Source of the DNA: Caldilineaceae bacterium | GTDB lineage: Bacteria > Chloroflexota > Anaerolineae > Caldilineales > Caldilineaceae | Assembly: GCA_022842065.1 (NCBI GenBank) | Contig: JALHQH010000018.1 | Span: 141,075 to 205,074 of the forward strand | DNA length: 64,000 bases | Direction of reading: 5' to 3' | Shown here: positions 41,746 to 51,392 of the stretch, one piece after another | How the letters are laid out: each line of letters begins with the position of its first letter | How positions within the stretch are numbered: position 1 is the stretch's first letter | Notes under the pieces: model-generated | Databases searched by the model: none | The model's input: only the letters and a program-made list of their open reading frames with translations | Told to the model about the DNA's origin: nothing | Made by a program: the position numbers and the translations under genes

Positions 41746-44448
41746 CTACCGCGCCAGAATCGGCAAGTAAAGCGTCGTCAATTCCTCGCCGCTATCGCTT
41801 GGCAAAGCTAGGGTGACCCCAGCCCCCTCTGCATTGTGCAGCGAACCTGTGCTCTGTAAGAAGATCGTCTTGCTCAGCGGCGGTTCACTGGCCAGCGTCA
41901 ACGCATAGCTGCCCACTTCGGCCCCACTGCTTTCCAGGTAGACAATAAACTCGCCCGATGGGTTGACCGCAATTGTATCGGTGAGCGTCACGCCGTTGAT
42001 CACCACCGGCAGCGTGCTGCTCAGGGGAAAGCCACTGCCAATCAGGGTAAAGGTGCTGCCGGGCTGGCCGCTCCTGTAATTGAGCGTCAAGCTTGGGGTG
42101 GGCGGATCGCTTAGCGCAATTGGGTTGCTGCTTTGGGCCAGGGTGCCGGTTGCCAGTTGGCCGTCGCTATCGCGTCCCCAACAGAGCGGGCGGTTGCCTT
42201 GCACCAGGACACAGTTGTGATAACCACCGGCCTGAATGGCAACCACATTGGCCCCCAGTCCACTTACCCCTGCGCCAGTGGCGCGATCTTCGGTCGTGCC
42301 ATCGCCCAGTTGACTGGTTTCATTGCCCCCCCAACAGAAAAGGCCGCCCGTTTCATTCAAGCCACAGCTGTGGTTGGCACCCAGGCTTACGCTGATGAAC
42401 TTGCCGTTCAGCCCCGTGACCGCGACCGGTTGCCCATGATCCAACTCATCATTGCTGCCCAGTTGACCATCATTGTTGGCGCCCCAACAGAAGACGCTGC
42501 CCCCGGTTAACGCGACACAGATGTGCCGATCCCCCGCGTCGATACTGACCACCGCGCCGGCTAAGCCAGTGACATCCCCTGGCGTGGCGCGGCTGGTGAG
42601 GGTGTTGTCGCCCAGTTGACCGCGGCTGTTATCTCCCCAACATTTCACCCCACCGCTCTGCAAGCGAGCACAACTGAATGCGGTGCCCGCGGTGACTGCC
42701 GCACCCCCGCTGCTTAGGCCGGCGACATCAACCGGAAAAGCGCTATTGGTGGTAGTGCTATCGCCCAGTTGACCGCTGGTATTAAGGCCCCAGCATTTGA
42801 TGCCATTTCCTTGCAGCAGCGCGCAGGTGTGATTGTCCCCAGTGCTGATCGCCGCGACCGCGCCGGGCAGCCCATTGACATCGATCGGTGTCTCTTGGCT
42901 GACCGTCGTCCCGTCACCCAGTTGGCCATACTGATTGCTCCCCCAACATTTCATCGTGCCGCTCTGCAACAGCGCGCAACTGTGCTCTGCGCCTAGCGCC
43001 AAGGCGACGACACCACTGGTCAACCCTGACACATTGATGGGCCTGGTGCGCGCCTCGGTGCTGCCGTCACCCAACTGGCCGTCGCTGTTGCGGCCCCAAC
43101 ATTGGACGCCCCGGTTAGGGGTGATCAGACAGTTGTGATAACGACCGCCGGCAAGCGTTGGGATGCCGCTGATGGGGGTGCCCCCTTCCGGCATGGTGGC
43201 GGCATTGACCAGGATCGGCACGGTATGAATCCCCGGTGCGCCCTGGCCCAGTTGGCGCGCCCGGTTGCTGCCCCAGCAGAACGTTTTGCCGGTTTGGTCG
43301 AGGGCACAGCTAAATTCAGTCCCAACGGCCAGTGCCTTCGCATCGCCAGGAAAGGCGATGACGCGCACCGGCGTACGGCTGCTTTCCAACGTGCCATCCC
43401 CCAACTGGCCACGGTTATTGCTGCCCCAGCAGTAGAGATCACCGTCGGCCGCGAGCGCACAACTTTGGAATTGGCCACCACCCATGGTGACCAAGGCGTC
43501 GCTTAACCCTTCAACCGCAACCGGGGTATTGCGATCGACGCGCGAATTATCGCCCAGTTGCCCGCGGGCATTGTCGCCCCAACAGCGGGCGCTGCCATCA
43601 GTGAGAATGGCGCAAGTATGATCACGTCCAGCTGTCAATGCCTTCGCCGTGCCACCTAAATTGCTCACCGTAACCGGCTGGTTTTGGCTGGTGTTCGTGC
43701 CATTGCCCAACTGCCCTTGCAGATTGTCGCCCCAACATTGGATGGCACCACTTTGTAAGAGGACGCAACTATGCGCACGCCCGGTAACAATGGCTGTCGT
43801 CGGCCCAGCGAGCTCGCTGACCGCGACTGGCGTGTTGCTGCTGGTCGTGCCCCCATTGCCCAACTGGCCGCTGCGGTTGACCCCCCAACAGTGAACCGCA
43901 CCGGATTGCAGGCGCGCGCAGGTGTGTTCACCGCCTGCCGCAACCCCGGCTACACCACTGGTCAAGCTGAGCACATTCGCTGGGATGAGCCGCTCATCGC
44001 TGGTGCCATCGCCCAGTTGACCGCTGTCATTGCCGCCCCAGCACTGTACCGCGCCAGTCGCTAAGAGCGCACAACTGTGCCCACCACCGGCCGTAATTGC
44101 CTGGACACCACTGGTCAGCCCAACCACATCGACGGCGGGGCGATAGGGAAAGTCCGTGCCGTCGCCGACCTGACCGTCGGCGTTGTCGCCCCAGCATTGG
44201 ACGCCGCCCGCGGTGGTCAGGCCACAGACATGTTCATCACCGGCGGCAAGGGTTTGAAAGTTGGCAACGCTGACTGCCACGGTGGATTGGAATGAGGGTT
44301 GATACGCAAAGTTCGTCGTGACAGCGGCCTGGTTGATCGCTACCGCTGTGCTGATTGGCGCGCTTTGTGCGGCAAAGGTCGGTTCATAAAGCGACCCGCT
44401 CAAACTGAGCACGGTGAGCCAGGTCAATAGATAGGTGCGAATGGTCAT
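41746..44448 (-). CDS. secreted RCC1-repeat protein, two predicted seven-bladed propellers
   Basis: 900 residues with a signal peptide (residues 1-27, cleavage near TFAAQS). I count 14 RCC1 repeats of about 50 residues, each built as C-A-L-L-x-x-G-x-x-x-C-W-G-x-N-x-x-G-Q-L-G-D-G. Repeats 1-7 and 8-14 are separated by a longer linker (MPEGGTPISGIPTLAGGRYH, near residue 430), which suggests two seven-bladed propellers. Nearly every blade has a Cys pair around CWG, consistent with disulfides outside the cell. A C-terminal immunoglobulin-like domain (GQPGSTFTLIGSGFPLSSTL) precedes the tail TTLYLPILAR. RCC1 proteins bind proteins or serve as enzyme modulators; no function is evident here. It is convergent with the hicB-like gene. 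Confidence 0.93.
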   Translation of the reverse strand: MTIRTYLLTWLTVLSLSGSLYEPTFAAQSAPISTAVAINQAAVTTNFAYQPSFQSTVAVSVANFQTLAAGDEHVCGLTTAGGVQCWGDNADGQVGDGTDFPYRPAVDVVGLTSGVQAITAGGGHSCALLATGAVQCWGGNDSGQLGDGTSDERLIPANVLSLTSGVAGVAAGGEHTCARLQSGAVHCWGVNRSGQLGNGGTTSSNTPVAVSELAGPTTAIVTGRAHSCVLLQSGAIQCWGDNLQGQLGNGTNTSQNQPVTVSNLGGTAKALTAGRDHTCAILTDGSARCWGDNARGQLGDNSRVDRNTPVAVEGLSDALVTMGGGQFQSCALAADGDLYCWGSNNRGQLGDGTLESSRTPVRVIAFPGDAKALAVGTEFSCALDQTGKTFCWGSNRARQLGQGAPGIHTVPILVNAATMPEGGTPISGIPTLAGGRYHNCLITPNRGVQCWGRNSDGQLGDGSTEARTRPINVSGLTSGVVALALGAEHSCALLQSGTMKCWGSNQYGQLGDGTTVSQETPIDVNGLPGAVAAISTGDNHTCALLQGNGIKCWGLNTSGQLGDSTTTNSAFPVDVAGLSSGGAAVTAGTAFSCARLQSGGVKCWGDNSRGQLGDNTLTSRATPGDVTGLAGAVVSIDAGDRHICVALTGGSVFCWGANNDGQLGSNDELDHGQPVAVTGLNGKFISVSLGANHSCGLNETGGLFCWGGNETSQLGDGTTEDRATGAGVSGLGANVVAIQAGGYHNCVLVQGNRPLCWGRDSDGQLATGTLAQSSNPIALSDPPTPSLTLNYRSGQPGSTFTLIGSGFPLSSTLPVVINGVTLTDTIAVNPSGEFIVYLESSGAEVGSYALTLASEPPLSKTIFLQSTGSLHNAEGAGVTLALPSDSGEELTTLYLPILAR

Positions 44449-44518
44449 GGATTTTCTCCTCGCGCATTGGCGCGGGTATATTGCTTGGCGGGTTAATGGA
44501 AGTTAAGAAAATAATTAG

Positions 44519-44645
44519 GTGAAACCATGACCCCCTCCTAACCTCCCCCTGGTAAGGGGAGGAACAGTTACGCCGACAACTGCTCCCTCCCTTAGCAGGG
44601 GAACGCGCCTAAAAGGCAACCGCTTCTAGGCGCGGGAGGGGTTCT
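44519..44645. repeat. CCCCTCC...GGGGAGG dispersed repeat, copy 1
   Basis: Stems ACCTCCCCCTGGTAAGGGGAGG (pairing CCTCCCC with GGGGAGG) and a second block GGCGCGGGAGGGG form a compound palindrome. A related unit occurs at 56246-56280. Sequences of this appearance are common in intergenic DNA of many bacteria; I know of no proven role. Confidence 0.6.
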
Positions 44646-44816
44646 TTTGCCGAATTATTTGCTTAATCTTCATAAACCCGCGACTGACAACGAGAAGTGG
44701 CCGCAGCCACTGGATGTAATAGCGCTTGCTAGTCAATCCTACCACATTCTCTGTCCAACAAAGATTGCATTAGCTTGACGTTTGCCCTTCAGGATCGTTA
44801 CGGTTACTGCGTGCAA

Positions 44817-44880
44817 TGTCGAATTTGAAAACGTGTAATGCGCATCGGGAGATGCGCATTACACGTTTTCAAATTCGACA
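44817..44880. repeat. 30-bp perfect hairpin with GGGA loop (NGGG palindrome family)
   Basis: Arms 44817-44846 and 44851-44880 are perfect reverse complements around the loop GGGA. The core GCATC-GGGA-GATGC and the flanks CGTGTA/TACACG link it to the palindromes at 59404-59471 and 61542-61613. It lies nine bases before the -35 of the miaB promoter. Other bases in 44449-45003 hold no gene. Confidence 0.8.
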
Positions 44881-44888
44881 TCCAGTTC

Positions 44889-44917
44889 TTGACAGCCCTC
44901 CTGGCCCAACATACAAT
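44889..44917 (+). promoter_or_regulatory. predicted sigma70 promoter of miaB
   Basis: Consensus TTGACA at 44889-44894, a 17-nt spacer, TACAAT at 44912-44917. Predicted start near 44924, leader about 80 nt. Confidence 0.65.
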
Positions 44918-45003
44918 AGCTGATCACACTACCCGTTCGCCGAATGGGTTAAAACCGTTGATATACCTGCCCGGCGTACACCGGCCTACAGGAGAGAGAG
45001 AAA

Positions 45004-46599
45004 ATGACACGAGAAAAGATCGCGCCCGCCGATGTTGTTGACGAAGCGGCCCATGAACTGCTCCATGTCGAAATTGCAACCGACGAGTCCTCGACCGCCT
45101 TACGTAAATATCATATCTGGACCATCGGCTGTCAGATGAATATTGCTGACAGCAACCATGTCGCCGCCGAACTTGAAAAGATCGGTTATGGTCCCACCAA
45201 CAAAATGGAGGAGGCCGATGTCGTCGTGCTCAACACCTGTGTCGTGCGCCAGGCCGCCGAGGATAAGGCGGTTGGTAAGCTGGGCAGCCTCAAGCCCTGG
45301 AAGCGGCAGAAGGCGGATCGCACGGTCGCACTGATGGGCTGTATGGTCGGCGTCAAACCGAGCCCGCAACTGCTAGCCGCCTATCCCTTTGTCGATGTTT
45401 TTATGCCGCCCAGCGAAGCAACGCCACTGGTCAATCACCTGCGCCAGGGTGAAATCGACGCCGAGATGGCCGCGATTGAGCGCGAACAACTGGTGCGTCG
45501 TTACCAGTTGCAAGATGAAAGCCAGCCGATCGGGACGGTGCAATCAATTAAACATCTCGCCCTGAGTGGGGCCGCCCCGGTCGCCGCGCATGTGCCGATT
45601 GTCTACGGCTGTAGTCATGCCTGCACCTTCTGCATTATTCCGTTTCGCCGGGGGGTCGAGCGTAGCCGTCCGATTGATGAGATCGTCAACGAGATCCGCG
45701 GGCTGGTGGCGCAAGGGGTGCGTGAAGTCACGTTACTGGGCCAGATTGTGGACCGTTATGGCTACGACTGGCGGGAAGCGGGGTTGGGCAATAGTAGTAC
45801 GGTGGATGCGTTCAATGGCTTCGCCGATGGCAATATCCCTGACCTGGCCGACTTGCTGCGTGCTGTCCATGAAATTGAAGGGCTCTGGCGTATTCGTTTC
45901 CTCACCAGCCACCCCAACTATATGACCGACCGCATTCTCGAAACGGTGCGCGATCTGCCCAAGGTTTGTGAACATATCGAAGTGCCGATTCAAGCCGGGG
46001 ATGACGAGGTATTGGCCACCATGCGCCGCGGTTATACCAGCGCCGACTACCGTACGTTGATCAGCCGCATTCGCCAAATTCTGCCCAACACCGCGATCCA
46101 CACGGACATTATCGTCGGCTTTTGTGGCGAGAGCGAGGCCCAATTTGATAAAACGGTTGAGCTCCTGCGCGAACTCAAAGTGGACAAGGTCCATCTCGCC
46201 CGCTACAGCCCCCGCCCCGGCACGGTCAGCGAACGGCGGCTCGTGGATGATGTGCCCGAGCCAGAAAAGGTACGACGCCATACGGTCGTCGAGAATCAGC
46301 AAGAAGAGATTTGTGCGGAGATTAACAGCCGTGCGTTGGGCGAGACGGTGGAGATTCTAGTCGAGGATCAACACAAGGGCAAGTGGCGCGGGCGGACGCG
46401 CCAAAATAAATTGATCTTTATCGACAGCGAGCTGCCCTTGCGCGGTCGCCTGATTGAAGCCCAGATCACCTGGACCGGGCCGTGGAGTATGCAGGCCCGC
46501 TTTGTCCGTGATGTCTCGCCATTGGATGAGCGGTTGCCGCAACGGGTGGTTGCCCCCACGATCAGCTTTATGCAGAATATTGCGTTGGCCGCGGATTAA
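45004..46599 (+). CDS. miaB: tRNA-2-methylthio-N6-dimethylallyladenosine synthase (MiaB)
   Basis: 531 residues. Cluster 2 (4Fe-4S) is bound by Cys43 (IGCQMN), Cys79 (NTCVV) and Cys113 (MGCMVG). The radical-SAM cluster is bound by CSHACTFC, Cys203, Cys207 and Cys210. The DIIVGFCGE and EVPIQAGDDEVL segments are characteristic, and a C-terminal TRAM-like domain (about 440-500, VEILVEDQHKGKWRGRTRQ) binds tRNA. MiaB adds a methylthio group to i6A37 of tRNAs reading codons that begin with U, by radical chemistry. QMN after the first Cys and the overall pattern favour MiaB over RimO or MtaB. It is somewhat longer than E. coli MiaB (474), mostly by an N-terminal extension of about 35 residues and an insert near 258-285. 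Confidence 0.93.
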   Translation: MTREKIAPADVVDEAAHELLHVEIATDESSTALRKYHIWTIGCQMNIADSNHVAAELEKIGYGPTNKMEEADVVVLNTCVVRQAAEDKAVGKLGSLKPWKRQKADRTVALMGCMVGVKPSPQLLAAYPFVDVFMPPSEATPLVNHLRQGEIDAEMAAIEREQLVRRYQLQDESQPIGTVQSIKHLALSGAAPVAAHVPIVYGCSHACTFCIIPFRRGVERSRPIDEIVNEIRGLVAQGVREVTLLGQIVDRYGYDWREAGLGNSSTVDAFNGFADGNIPDLADLLRAVHEIEGLWRIRFLTSHPNYMTDRILETVRDLPKVCEHIEVPIQAGDDEVLATMRRGYTSADYRTLISRIRQILPNTAIHTDIIVGFCGESEAQFDKTVELLRELKVDKVHLARYSPRPGTVSERRLVDDVPEPEKVRRHTVVENQQEEICAEINSRALGETVEILVEDQHKGKWRGRTRQNKLIFIDSELPLRGRLIEAQITWTGPWSMQARFVRDVSPLDERLPQRVVAPTISFMQNIALAAD

Positions 46600-46602
46600 C
46601 CG

Positions 46603-46675
46603 CAGGTGACAGTCAATAGCCGCAAGATGTATGTCTACGTCTACATAATCATGATGGGCCGTTGACTGCCACCTG
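46603..46675 (+). terminator. hairpin after miaB
   Basis: CAGGTGACAGTCAA at 46603-46616 pairs with TTGACTGCCACCTG at 46662-46675 with one mismatch and a 45-nt loop. The left arm's 13-mer recurs at 17478-17490. The long loop argues against a strong intrinsic terminator. Confidence 0.4.
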
Positions 46676-46701
46676 ATCCGTACAAGCGAAGAAGGCTACT
46701 G

Positions 46702-47757
46702 ATGGATACGCGCTACCGACAAGCCTATCAGACGCTACTTGCTGCCCTTGGTCATGTGACCACGGGCGGTGTGCTTTGTTGGGCGGCGCACATCGGCGCC
46801 ACCAGCGTGCCAACGCTAGCAGCGCACTCGCCGTTAGATCTCCTAGTGGTCGTTGAACCCTCGCCCTTAACCCAAACCCACCTGGCCGCGCTCCAAAACC
46901 TTGGTTACGAACCACTCACCCCTCTGGCATGGAGCGCGGCCCAACCCTTTCACCATCGTGATGGTCACCACCTCTTTGTCCAAGCGTGGGTGGATGAGGG
47001 TTGTCATGATCATCGGCTGTTGCGCGATTTCCTCAACCACAGTGCCGCCGCACGCCACCGTTACCTGGCCGCCAAAACGGCAGCAGGACCAGGTGAGGCG
47101 TGGCAAGATAAGCTCTTCCCGGCGCTAATTCAAGACGCCGAGCAGTGGTGGATTGCTCATGACAACTTTGCCACCCTCCACCGGCTGCTTGCTGATCTGG
47201 CAACCTTTCCCTACCCCTGGTATATCGCCAGCGGTTGGGCACTTGATCTCTTTCTGGGCGAAGTGACAAGGTTTCACGAAGATGTGGATGTGGTCGTGGC
47301 GCGTCAGGATCAACTGGTCTTGCAGCAGCACCTGGGGGATTGTGGGTGGCGTTGGGTGACACCATTGGCGGGTAAACTTGAACCGTGGCCGCTGCATATG
47401 CATATTGAATTACCGCGCCATCAGGCCCACGCCCACCGGCTGCAAGACAATGGCGAACATGACTTCATCGACTTTCTGATCACCGATTTCCAGCAGGAGA
47501 TCTGGCGCTACCGCCGTGAGCCATCAATTGTCCAGACAGTAGAGCGGGCCATATTGACCACGGCTGACGGCATCCGCTATCTTGCGCCCGAATTGGTTTT
47601 GCTCTTCAAAAGCCGCAACACCGGTACCCGCGATCGATCGAAAGATCAAGCTGACTTTGAACGAGTGCTGCTTTATCTCGAACCCCACCGCTGCGCTTGG
47701 CTACGTTGGGCCTTGTTGGTGACACAGCCTAATCATGCGTGGTTGAATGTGTTATGA
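46702..47757 (+). CDS. fusion of a GrpB-like domain and an aminoglycoside-nucleotidyltransferase-like domain
   Basis: 351 residues with two nucleotidyltransferase-superfamily halves. Residues 1-135 follow the GrpB (UPF0157) pattern: [20 protein letters not shown], then [13 protein letters not shown], then [20 protein letters not shown]. Residues 160-345 follow the ANT(2'')-like family: [20 protein letters not shown] with DVDVVV (catalytic acid pair), FIDFLITDF, then [16 protein letters not shown] and [15 protein letters not shown]. Such enzymes transfer nucleotides to small molecules or proteins. I know of no role for this fused order. The ATG 46702 has AAGG seven bases upstream. Its stop overlaps the stop of the convergent gene by 6 bp. 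Confidence 0.8.
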   Translation: MDTRYRQAYQTLLAALGHVTTGGVLCWAAHIGATSVPTLAAHSPLDLLVVVEPSPLTQTHLAALQNLGYEPLTPLAWSAAQPFHHRDGHHLFVQAWVDEGCHDHRLLRDFLNHSAAARHRYLAAKTAAGPGEAWQDKLFPALIQDAEQWWIAHDNFATLHRLLADLATFPYPWYIASGWALDLFLGEVTRFHEDVDVVVARQDQLVLQQHLGDCGWRWVTPLAGKLEPWPLHMHIELPRHQAHAHRLQDNGEHDFIDFLITDFQQEIWRYRREPSIVQTVERAILTTADGIRYLAPELVLLFKSRNTGTRDRSKDQADFERVLLYLEPHRCAWLRWALLVTQPNHAWLNVL

Positions 47758-48696
47758 CAAGGCCAAACCAGACAACCATGCCCGCAGTGCCCGAATCTCT
47801 CCTGGCCCGGTCCGGCAACAGCCGCCGATCAAACGCGCACCGGCGGCATACCAGCGCGCGGCGGCCTGCGCGAAATCGGCCTCGCCGGTGCCGGGTAACC
47901 AGCACTGGGATGGGGCGTCCCAGCGCTCGCCGCTGTTGGGATAGGTAAGCAGGGGTTTAGTAGTAATTCCTTGCGCGTGCTGGAGCAATGATTCGATATG
48001 GCGCGGCGCAGTGCAATTAACCCCGACGGCAACAATATTGTCACTCGCAGCAGCCAGGCGTACTCCATCAGCAAAAAGTTCGCCGTGGCAAAGCTGTTCG
48101 CCATCCCGACAGCTAAAGCTGAGCCAGGCCGGCGTGTCAGGAAACTCGGCGAGCAGTCGGACGAGTGCCGCTGCTTCGGCTAATGAGGGAATCGTCTCAC
48201 AAGCCAGGAGATCTGCCCCACTGGCCGCCAAAACGGCCAACCGTGGGCGGTGCCAGTCCATCAATTCTGCGACGGTCAAGCCATAATCGCCGGTATATTC
48301 AGAGCCATCATGTAGATAGGCACCATAAGGACCAACCGAGGCGGCGATCAGTGGTTGGATGGCTGGTTTGTGTGTGGTAATGTACTGGGCACGAGCGGCG
48401 CATGCCAGTTCGATGCTCAAGCACATGAGGTCGGCGGCCTGATCGTGTGTCAAACTACGCGCGGCCAAGCCGGGAAAACTGGCCTGATAGCTTGCTGTGA
48501 TCGCGACATCGGCCCCCGCCACAAAATAGTCGTAGTGGACCTGGCGGATCAGATCAGGTTGTTCCAGGAGAATTTTGGCCGACCAAAGTGGATCGCGCAA
48601 GTCGGCCCCGCGGCTTTCCAATTCGGTCGCCATTGCACCGTCAAGGATGACGACACCTTGATCAGCAAGGAAGGGGTGAAAAGGGTTGCGTTGCAC
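47752..48696 (-). CDS. mmuM: homocysteine S-methyltransferase
   Basis: 314 residues with the Pfam S-methyl_trans pattern: [16 protein letters not shown] (about 15-30), [20 protein letters not shown] with [34 protein letters not shown], then the zinc-binding Cys residues in VGVNCTAP (about 222) and [13 protein letters not shown] (about 290-302). It would methylate homocysteine to methionine using S-methylmethionine or a related donor. Length matches MmuM (310). It starts with GTG two bases after the stop of the upstream Uma2-like gene, so the two are probably one transcript. No mmuP permease is present. Confidence 0.9.
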   Translation of the reverse strand: MQRNPFHPFLADQGVVILDGAMATELESRGADLRDPLWSAKILLEQPDLIRQVHYDYFVAGADVAITASYQASFPGLAARSLTHDQAADLMCLSIELACAARAQYITTHKPAIQPLIAASVGPYGAYLHDGSEYTGDYGLTVAELMDWHRPRLAVLAASGADLLACETIPSLAEAAALVRLLAEFPDTPAWLSFSCRDGEQLCHGELFADGVRLAAASDNIVAVGVNCTAPRHIESLLQHAQGITTKPLLTYPNSGERWDAPSQCWLPGTGEADFAQAAARWYAAGARLIGGCCRTGPGEIRALRAWLSGLALS

Positions 48697-48698
48697 GG

Positions 48699-49496
48699 TT
48701 AGGCTTCTGGTTCGATGCCGGCGGCACGCAACTGGGCGAGTAAGCGCTCGGCGCGCAGGCGTTCTTGGTCCGCACGTTGGGCGGCAGTGTCCGCCCGCTG
48801 GCGCTCTTCTTCGGCGCGCTGGCGCTCTTCTTCGGCGCGCTGGCGCTCATAGGTTGCTTGTTCGGCACCGGTTAAGACGCGCACGCCATTGAGATCGCAC
48901 CAACGCAACCACGGTCCATTCAGCCCTTCATAAAGGCCATCCCAGACGGTCAGGCTCATCTCAATGGCCGGCAACAGGTAATTGTCGCGTTGCACATAGC
49001 CGCCTGCGGTGAGTTCATAGACGCGCAGGATCTCTTGTTGAACGGCCAGTTGTGGATCAAAGGTGGCATAGTAGCGCACCCCCATCCGCGCATAGTCGCG
49101 TAACTTGCGGCTGAGTTCGCCTCCTTTCTTATTGGAGACAATCTCAATCACCACGTCGGGCGGTTTGCCGAATTCCCAGATAAAGTAGGAACGATTTTCC
49201 TTCGGCCACCAATCATCTTTGGCCTGCACTTCCAGGCTTAAGAACATATCCGGCACGAGTGGCGGGGTGTGAAGTTGGTAGAAGATGCCAACATTCGCAT
49301 CGGCGAGAAAGGGCAGATCAATGGGCAGTGAACTGTACAGCGGCTCGACTAACAAGCGCTGTTGTTTGGCAGAAAAGATGTTATCCACGGGGGTATCATC
49401 CTCGGTTTCGATGTGGCTGATGTCAGGGCGCGGGGCAAACTCGGTGGGATCAATTTCTGTTGGGTCAAGCACTTTTTCAACAACAGCTTCGCTCAT
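48699..49496 (-). CDS. Uma2-family (DUF820) PD-(D/E)XK endonuclease-like protein with coiled-coil tail
   Basis: 265 residues. The core runs from [13 protein letters not shown] (Asp and Glu of the PD-(D/E)XK site, about 92-104) through [20 protein letters not shown] (about 121-140, E-x-x-S-x-x) and [16 protein letters not shown], then [12 protein letters not shown]. From about residue 215 the tail is a repetitive coiled coil: [20 protein letters not shown], encoded by near-identical 21-bp units. Uma2 genes occur in tens of copies in cyanobacteria and Chloroflexota; their role is unknown. It precedes the homocysteine methyltransferase by 2 bp. Confidence 0.9.
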   Translation of the reverse strand: MSEAVVEKVLDPTEIDPTEFAPRPDISHIETEDDTPVDNIFSAKQQRLLVEPLYSSLPIDLPFLADANVGIFYQLHTPPLVPDMFLSLEVQAKDDWWPKENRSYFIWEFGKPPDVVIEIVSNKKGGELSRKLRDYARMGVRYYATFDPQLAVQQEILRVYELTAGGYVQRDNYLLPAIEMSLTVWDGLYEGLNGPWLRWCDLNGVRVLTGAEQATYERQRAEEERQRAEEERQRADTAAQRADQERLRAERLLAQLRAAGIEPEA

Positions 49497-49629
49497 ACAA
49501 TTTTTTTCCTTTGTCTACCGTCCGGCTCTGCGCAATGAGGCGATGGCCAACTGTACGATCAAAGCCAGAACATCCGTGCCGCTAGTATACCTGAAGAGTT
49601 TATACGCAGCAAAGCGGGCCTGCGATCTG

Positions 49630-49980
49630 CTAAAAAAGTGTAGGCAGATAGCAGATCGCGAAAAGGAAGAACAGGATCAGCAGATAGCGCAGCGCTTGCC
49701 TGCGTAGCTGGTGTGCGTAGACACTTTCGCGCAAACGATTCTCCAAATACATGATCCAGATGAAACAGAGTGACGCCCAGACCAGTACCGACAGCTTGCT
49801 AATGCCGACCAAGGTACTGCTGCTCCAGCCGGTAGGCCGCCAGGTGGGATTGGCGATGAGCAGTGCGCCCCAGTATAGCGTGGAGATATGGGCCTGCCAG
49901 GCCACGCCAATCGCCACCCCACCCAATAACAGCCAGATCATAAAATAGCCAAGCCAAACCAGCGATCGTCTTTGGTGCAT
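49630..49980 (-). CDS. small integral membrane protein of unknown function
   Basis: 116 residues with three predicted helices: LVWLGYFMIWLLLGGVAIGV (about 7-26), KLSVLVWASLCFIWIMYL (about 60-77) and LRYLLILFFLFAICYLPTLF (97-116). Between them lies TLYWGALLIANPTWRPTGWS. I recognise no family. The ATG at 49980 has AAGGAG six bases upstream, which favours it over the longer reading. It stands alone, divergent from hslO. Confidence 0.7.
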   Translation of the reverse strand: MHQRRSLVWLGYFMIWLLLGGVAIGVAWQAHISTLYWGALLIANPTWRPTGWSSSTLVGISKLSVLVWASLCFIWIMYLENRLRESVYAHQLRRQALRYLLILFFLFAICYLPTLF

Positions 49981-50084
49981 AGGGCTCCTTACGGCAAAAT
50001 TCGTTATTTCATTATTATAGTATGGCAATCGCTGCACTGCCAACCAGGAAGTGCCATAGGATCTGTACCCGTTAGCTGGCTTGG

Positions 50085-50113
50085 TTGCACACGGCTTTAT
50101 GGTCGCCTATAAT
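50085..50113 (+). promoter_or_regulatory. predicted sigma70 promoter of hslO
   Basis: TTGCAC at 50085-50090, a 17-nt spacer, consensus TATAAT at 50108-50113. Predicted start near 50120, leader about 39 nt. No heat-shock CIRCE-type repeat is seen beside it. Confidence 0.65.
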
Positions 50114-50158
50114 CAGGCTAGCTGGTTGGATTGAATTTGAGGAGCGAAGGAAAATTTC

Positions 50159-51031
50159 ATGCAAGACCATCTTTTACGTGTCATGGCCAAAGAGGAAGGG
50201 GTCCTGTTACAACTGTGCAATACCACGGCGATGATTAATGAGGCGGCAAGTCGCCATCAAACCGCACCGTTGGCGACGGCCGCGCTCGGCTATGCGTTAA
50301 CGGGTATTACCCTATTGGGTGGCCTGTTAAAGGTAAAGCAGCGCGTTTCGTTGAAAATTGCCGGCAATGGGGCTCTGCGCAAGATCGTCGTCGAATCGGA
50401 CAGCTATGGCCGTGTCCGTGGCTATGTCGCCGAACCTGGGTTGACCGGCCCCTTGCCCATCACCGACGCAGATGTTGCTCGTGCAATCGGTGACCAAGGC
50501 GTGTTGACGGTTGTCAAAGATCTGCGGGTCAAGGGGCTCTATCAGGGGGTGGTACCGCTAGAAAGCGGCGAACTAGACCGCGAACTCGCGGTCTATCTCA
50601 AACGGTCGGAGCAGGTCGCCTCGTTGGTCGAGATGGCAGTGCGGACAGATGCGCAGGGACAAGTGACAGCCGCCAGTGGACTGCTGGCCCAACTGCTGCC
50701 CGGTCACGAGGCCAAAGGGCTAACCACACTGGCCGAAAGACTTGATGATCTGCCGGGACTCGACCAGTTGTTAATTGATGGTCAGTCGCTGACCGCGACC
50801 GCGGCGGTCTTATTACGCGGGCTCGATTACATTCTATTGGAAGAACGCCCCGTTCGCTTTCAGTGCTCGTGCAATTGGGAACGCTCGCGACAAGCCTTGC
50901 TCTCGTTAGGCGAGGCGGGCATTCAATCGCTGATCGCAGAAGGGGAAGCGGTCGTTGACTGTCATTTTTGCCACGCCCGTTACGTCTTTGGTCCAGAAGT
51001 ATTGGAGACCCTGCTCACAGAATTGGCGTAA
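50159..51031 (+). CDS. hslO: redox-regulated molecular chaperone Hsp33
   Basis: 290 residues. The N-terminal Hsp33 fold shows LGGLLKVKQRVSLKIAGNGA and RVRGYVAEPGLTGPL. The C-terminal redox switch has the canonical zinc ligands Cys236, Cys238 (CSC) and Cys268, Cys271 (CHFC). Hsp33 is a cytoplasmic holdase activated when these cysteines are oxidised and zinc is released under oxidative heat stress. All key residues are present and the length is typical. The promoter at 50085-50113 and GAGGAG upstream fit a single-gene transcript. Confidence 0.96.
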   Translation: MQDHLLRVMAKEEGVLLQLCNTTAMINEAASRHQTAPLATAALGYALTGITLLGGLLKVKQRVSLKIAGNGALRKIVVESDSYGRVRGYVAEPGLTGPLPITDADVARAIGDQGVLTVVKDLRVKGLYQGVVPLESGELDRELAVYLKRSEQVASLVEMAVRTDAQGQVTAASGLLAQLLPGHEAKGLTTLAERLDDLPGLDQLLIDGQSLTATAAVLLRGLDYILLEERPVRFQCSCNWERSRQALLSLGEAGIQSLIAEGEAVVDCHFCHARYVFGPEVLETLLTELA

Positions 51032-51188
51032 TTGTCCCGTCCAGAAGAGTGAATAACCACAGAACCTTACGGACAACCGAAACTTATACGCGTACGCGTG
51101 CGTTATGAAGGCCGATATCTAATTTTGTCTCTCAGAACAGACGCCATCTCTACGACGCCAGGCCCGATGGGGTCCGGCGATGAAAAGC

Positions 51189-51238
51189 GGTCATGTCGTC
51201 ACTTAGTCGCGAAGTATAGACGACACGACAACATGACC
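51189..51238 (+). terminator. imperfect hairpin after hslO
   Basis: GGTCATGT pairs with ACATGACC and TGTCGTC with GACGACA in a nested stem whose inner part is AGTCGCG. A short T5 run follows 15 bases later (51254-51258). It is a likely end of the hslO transcript. The rest of 51032-51392 holds no gene. Confidence 0.45.
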
Positions 51239-51392
51239 CTGCGACCGCGCGACGGTTTTTACATCAGCGTGTAAGCTATTTTAGCATCCTGACTGGAAAT
51301 AGATTATGTCATTTGCTGAAAAATCCGTATACTGCATGAGACAATTTACACACCCATCAGCTACTTATGACACAGAACAGAGGGAACGCTCC

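Noticed and set aside
49497..49629. Missing gene between the Uma2-like gene and the small membrane protein
   Set aside because: Only 133 bp, no frame with a ribosome site; frames on the plus strand are antisense shadows.
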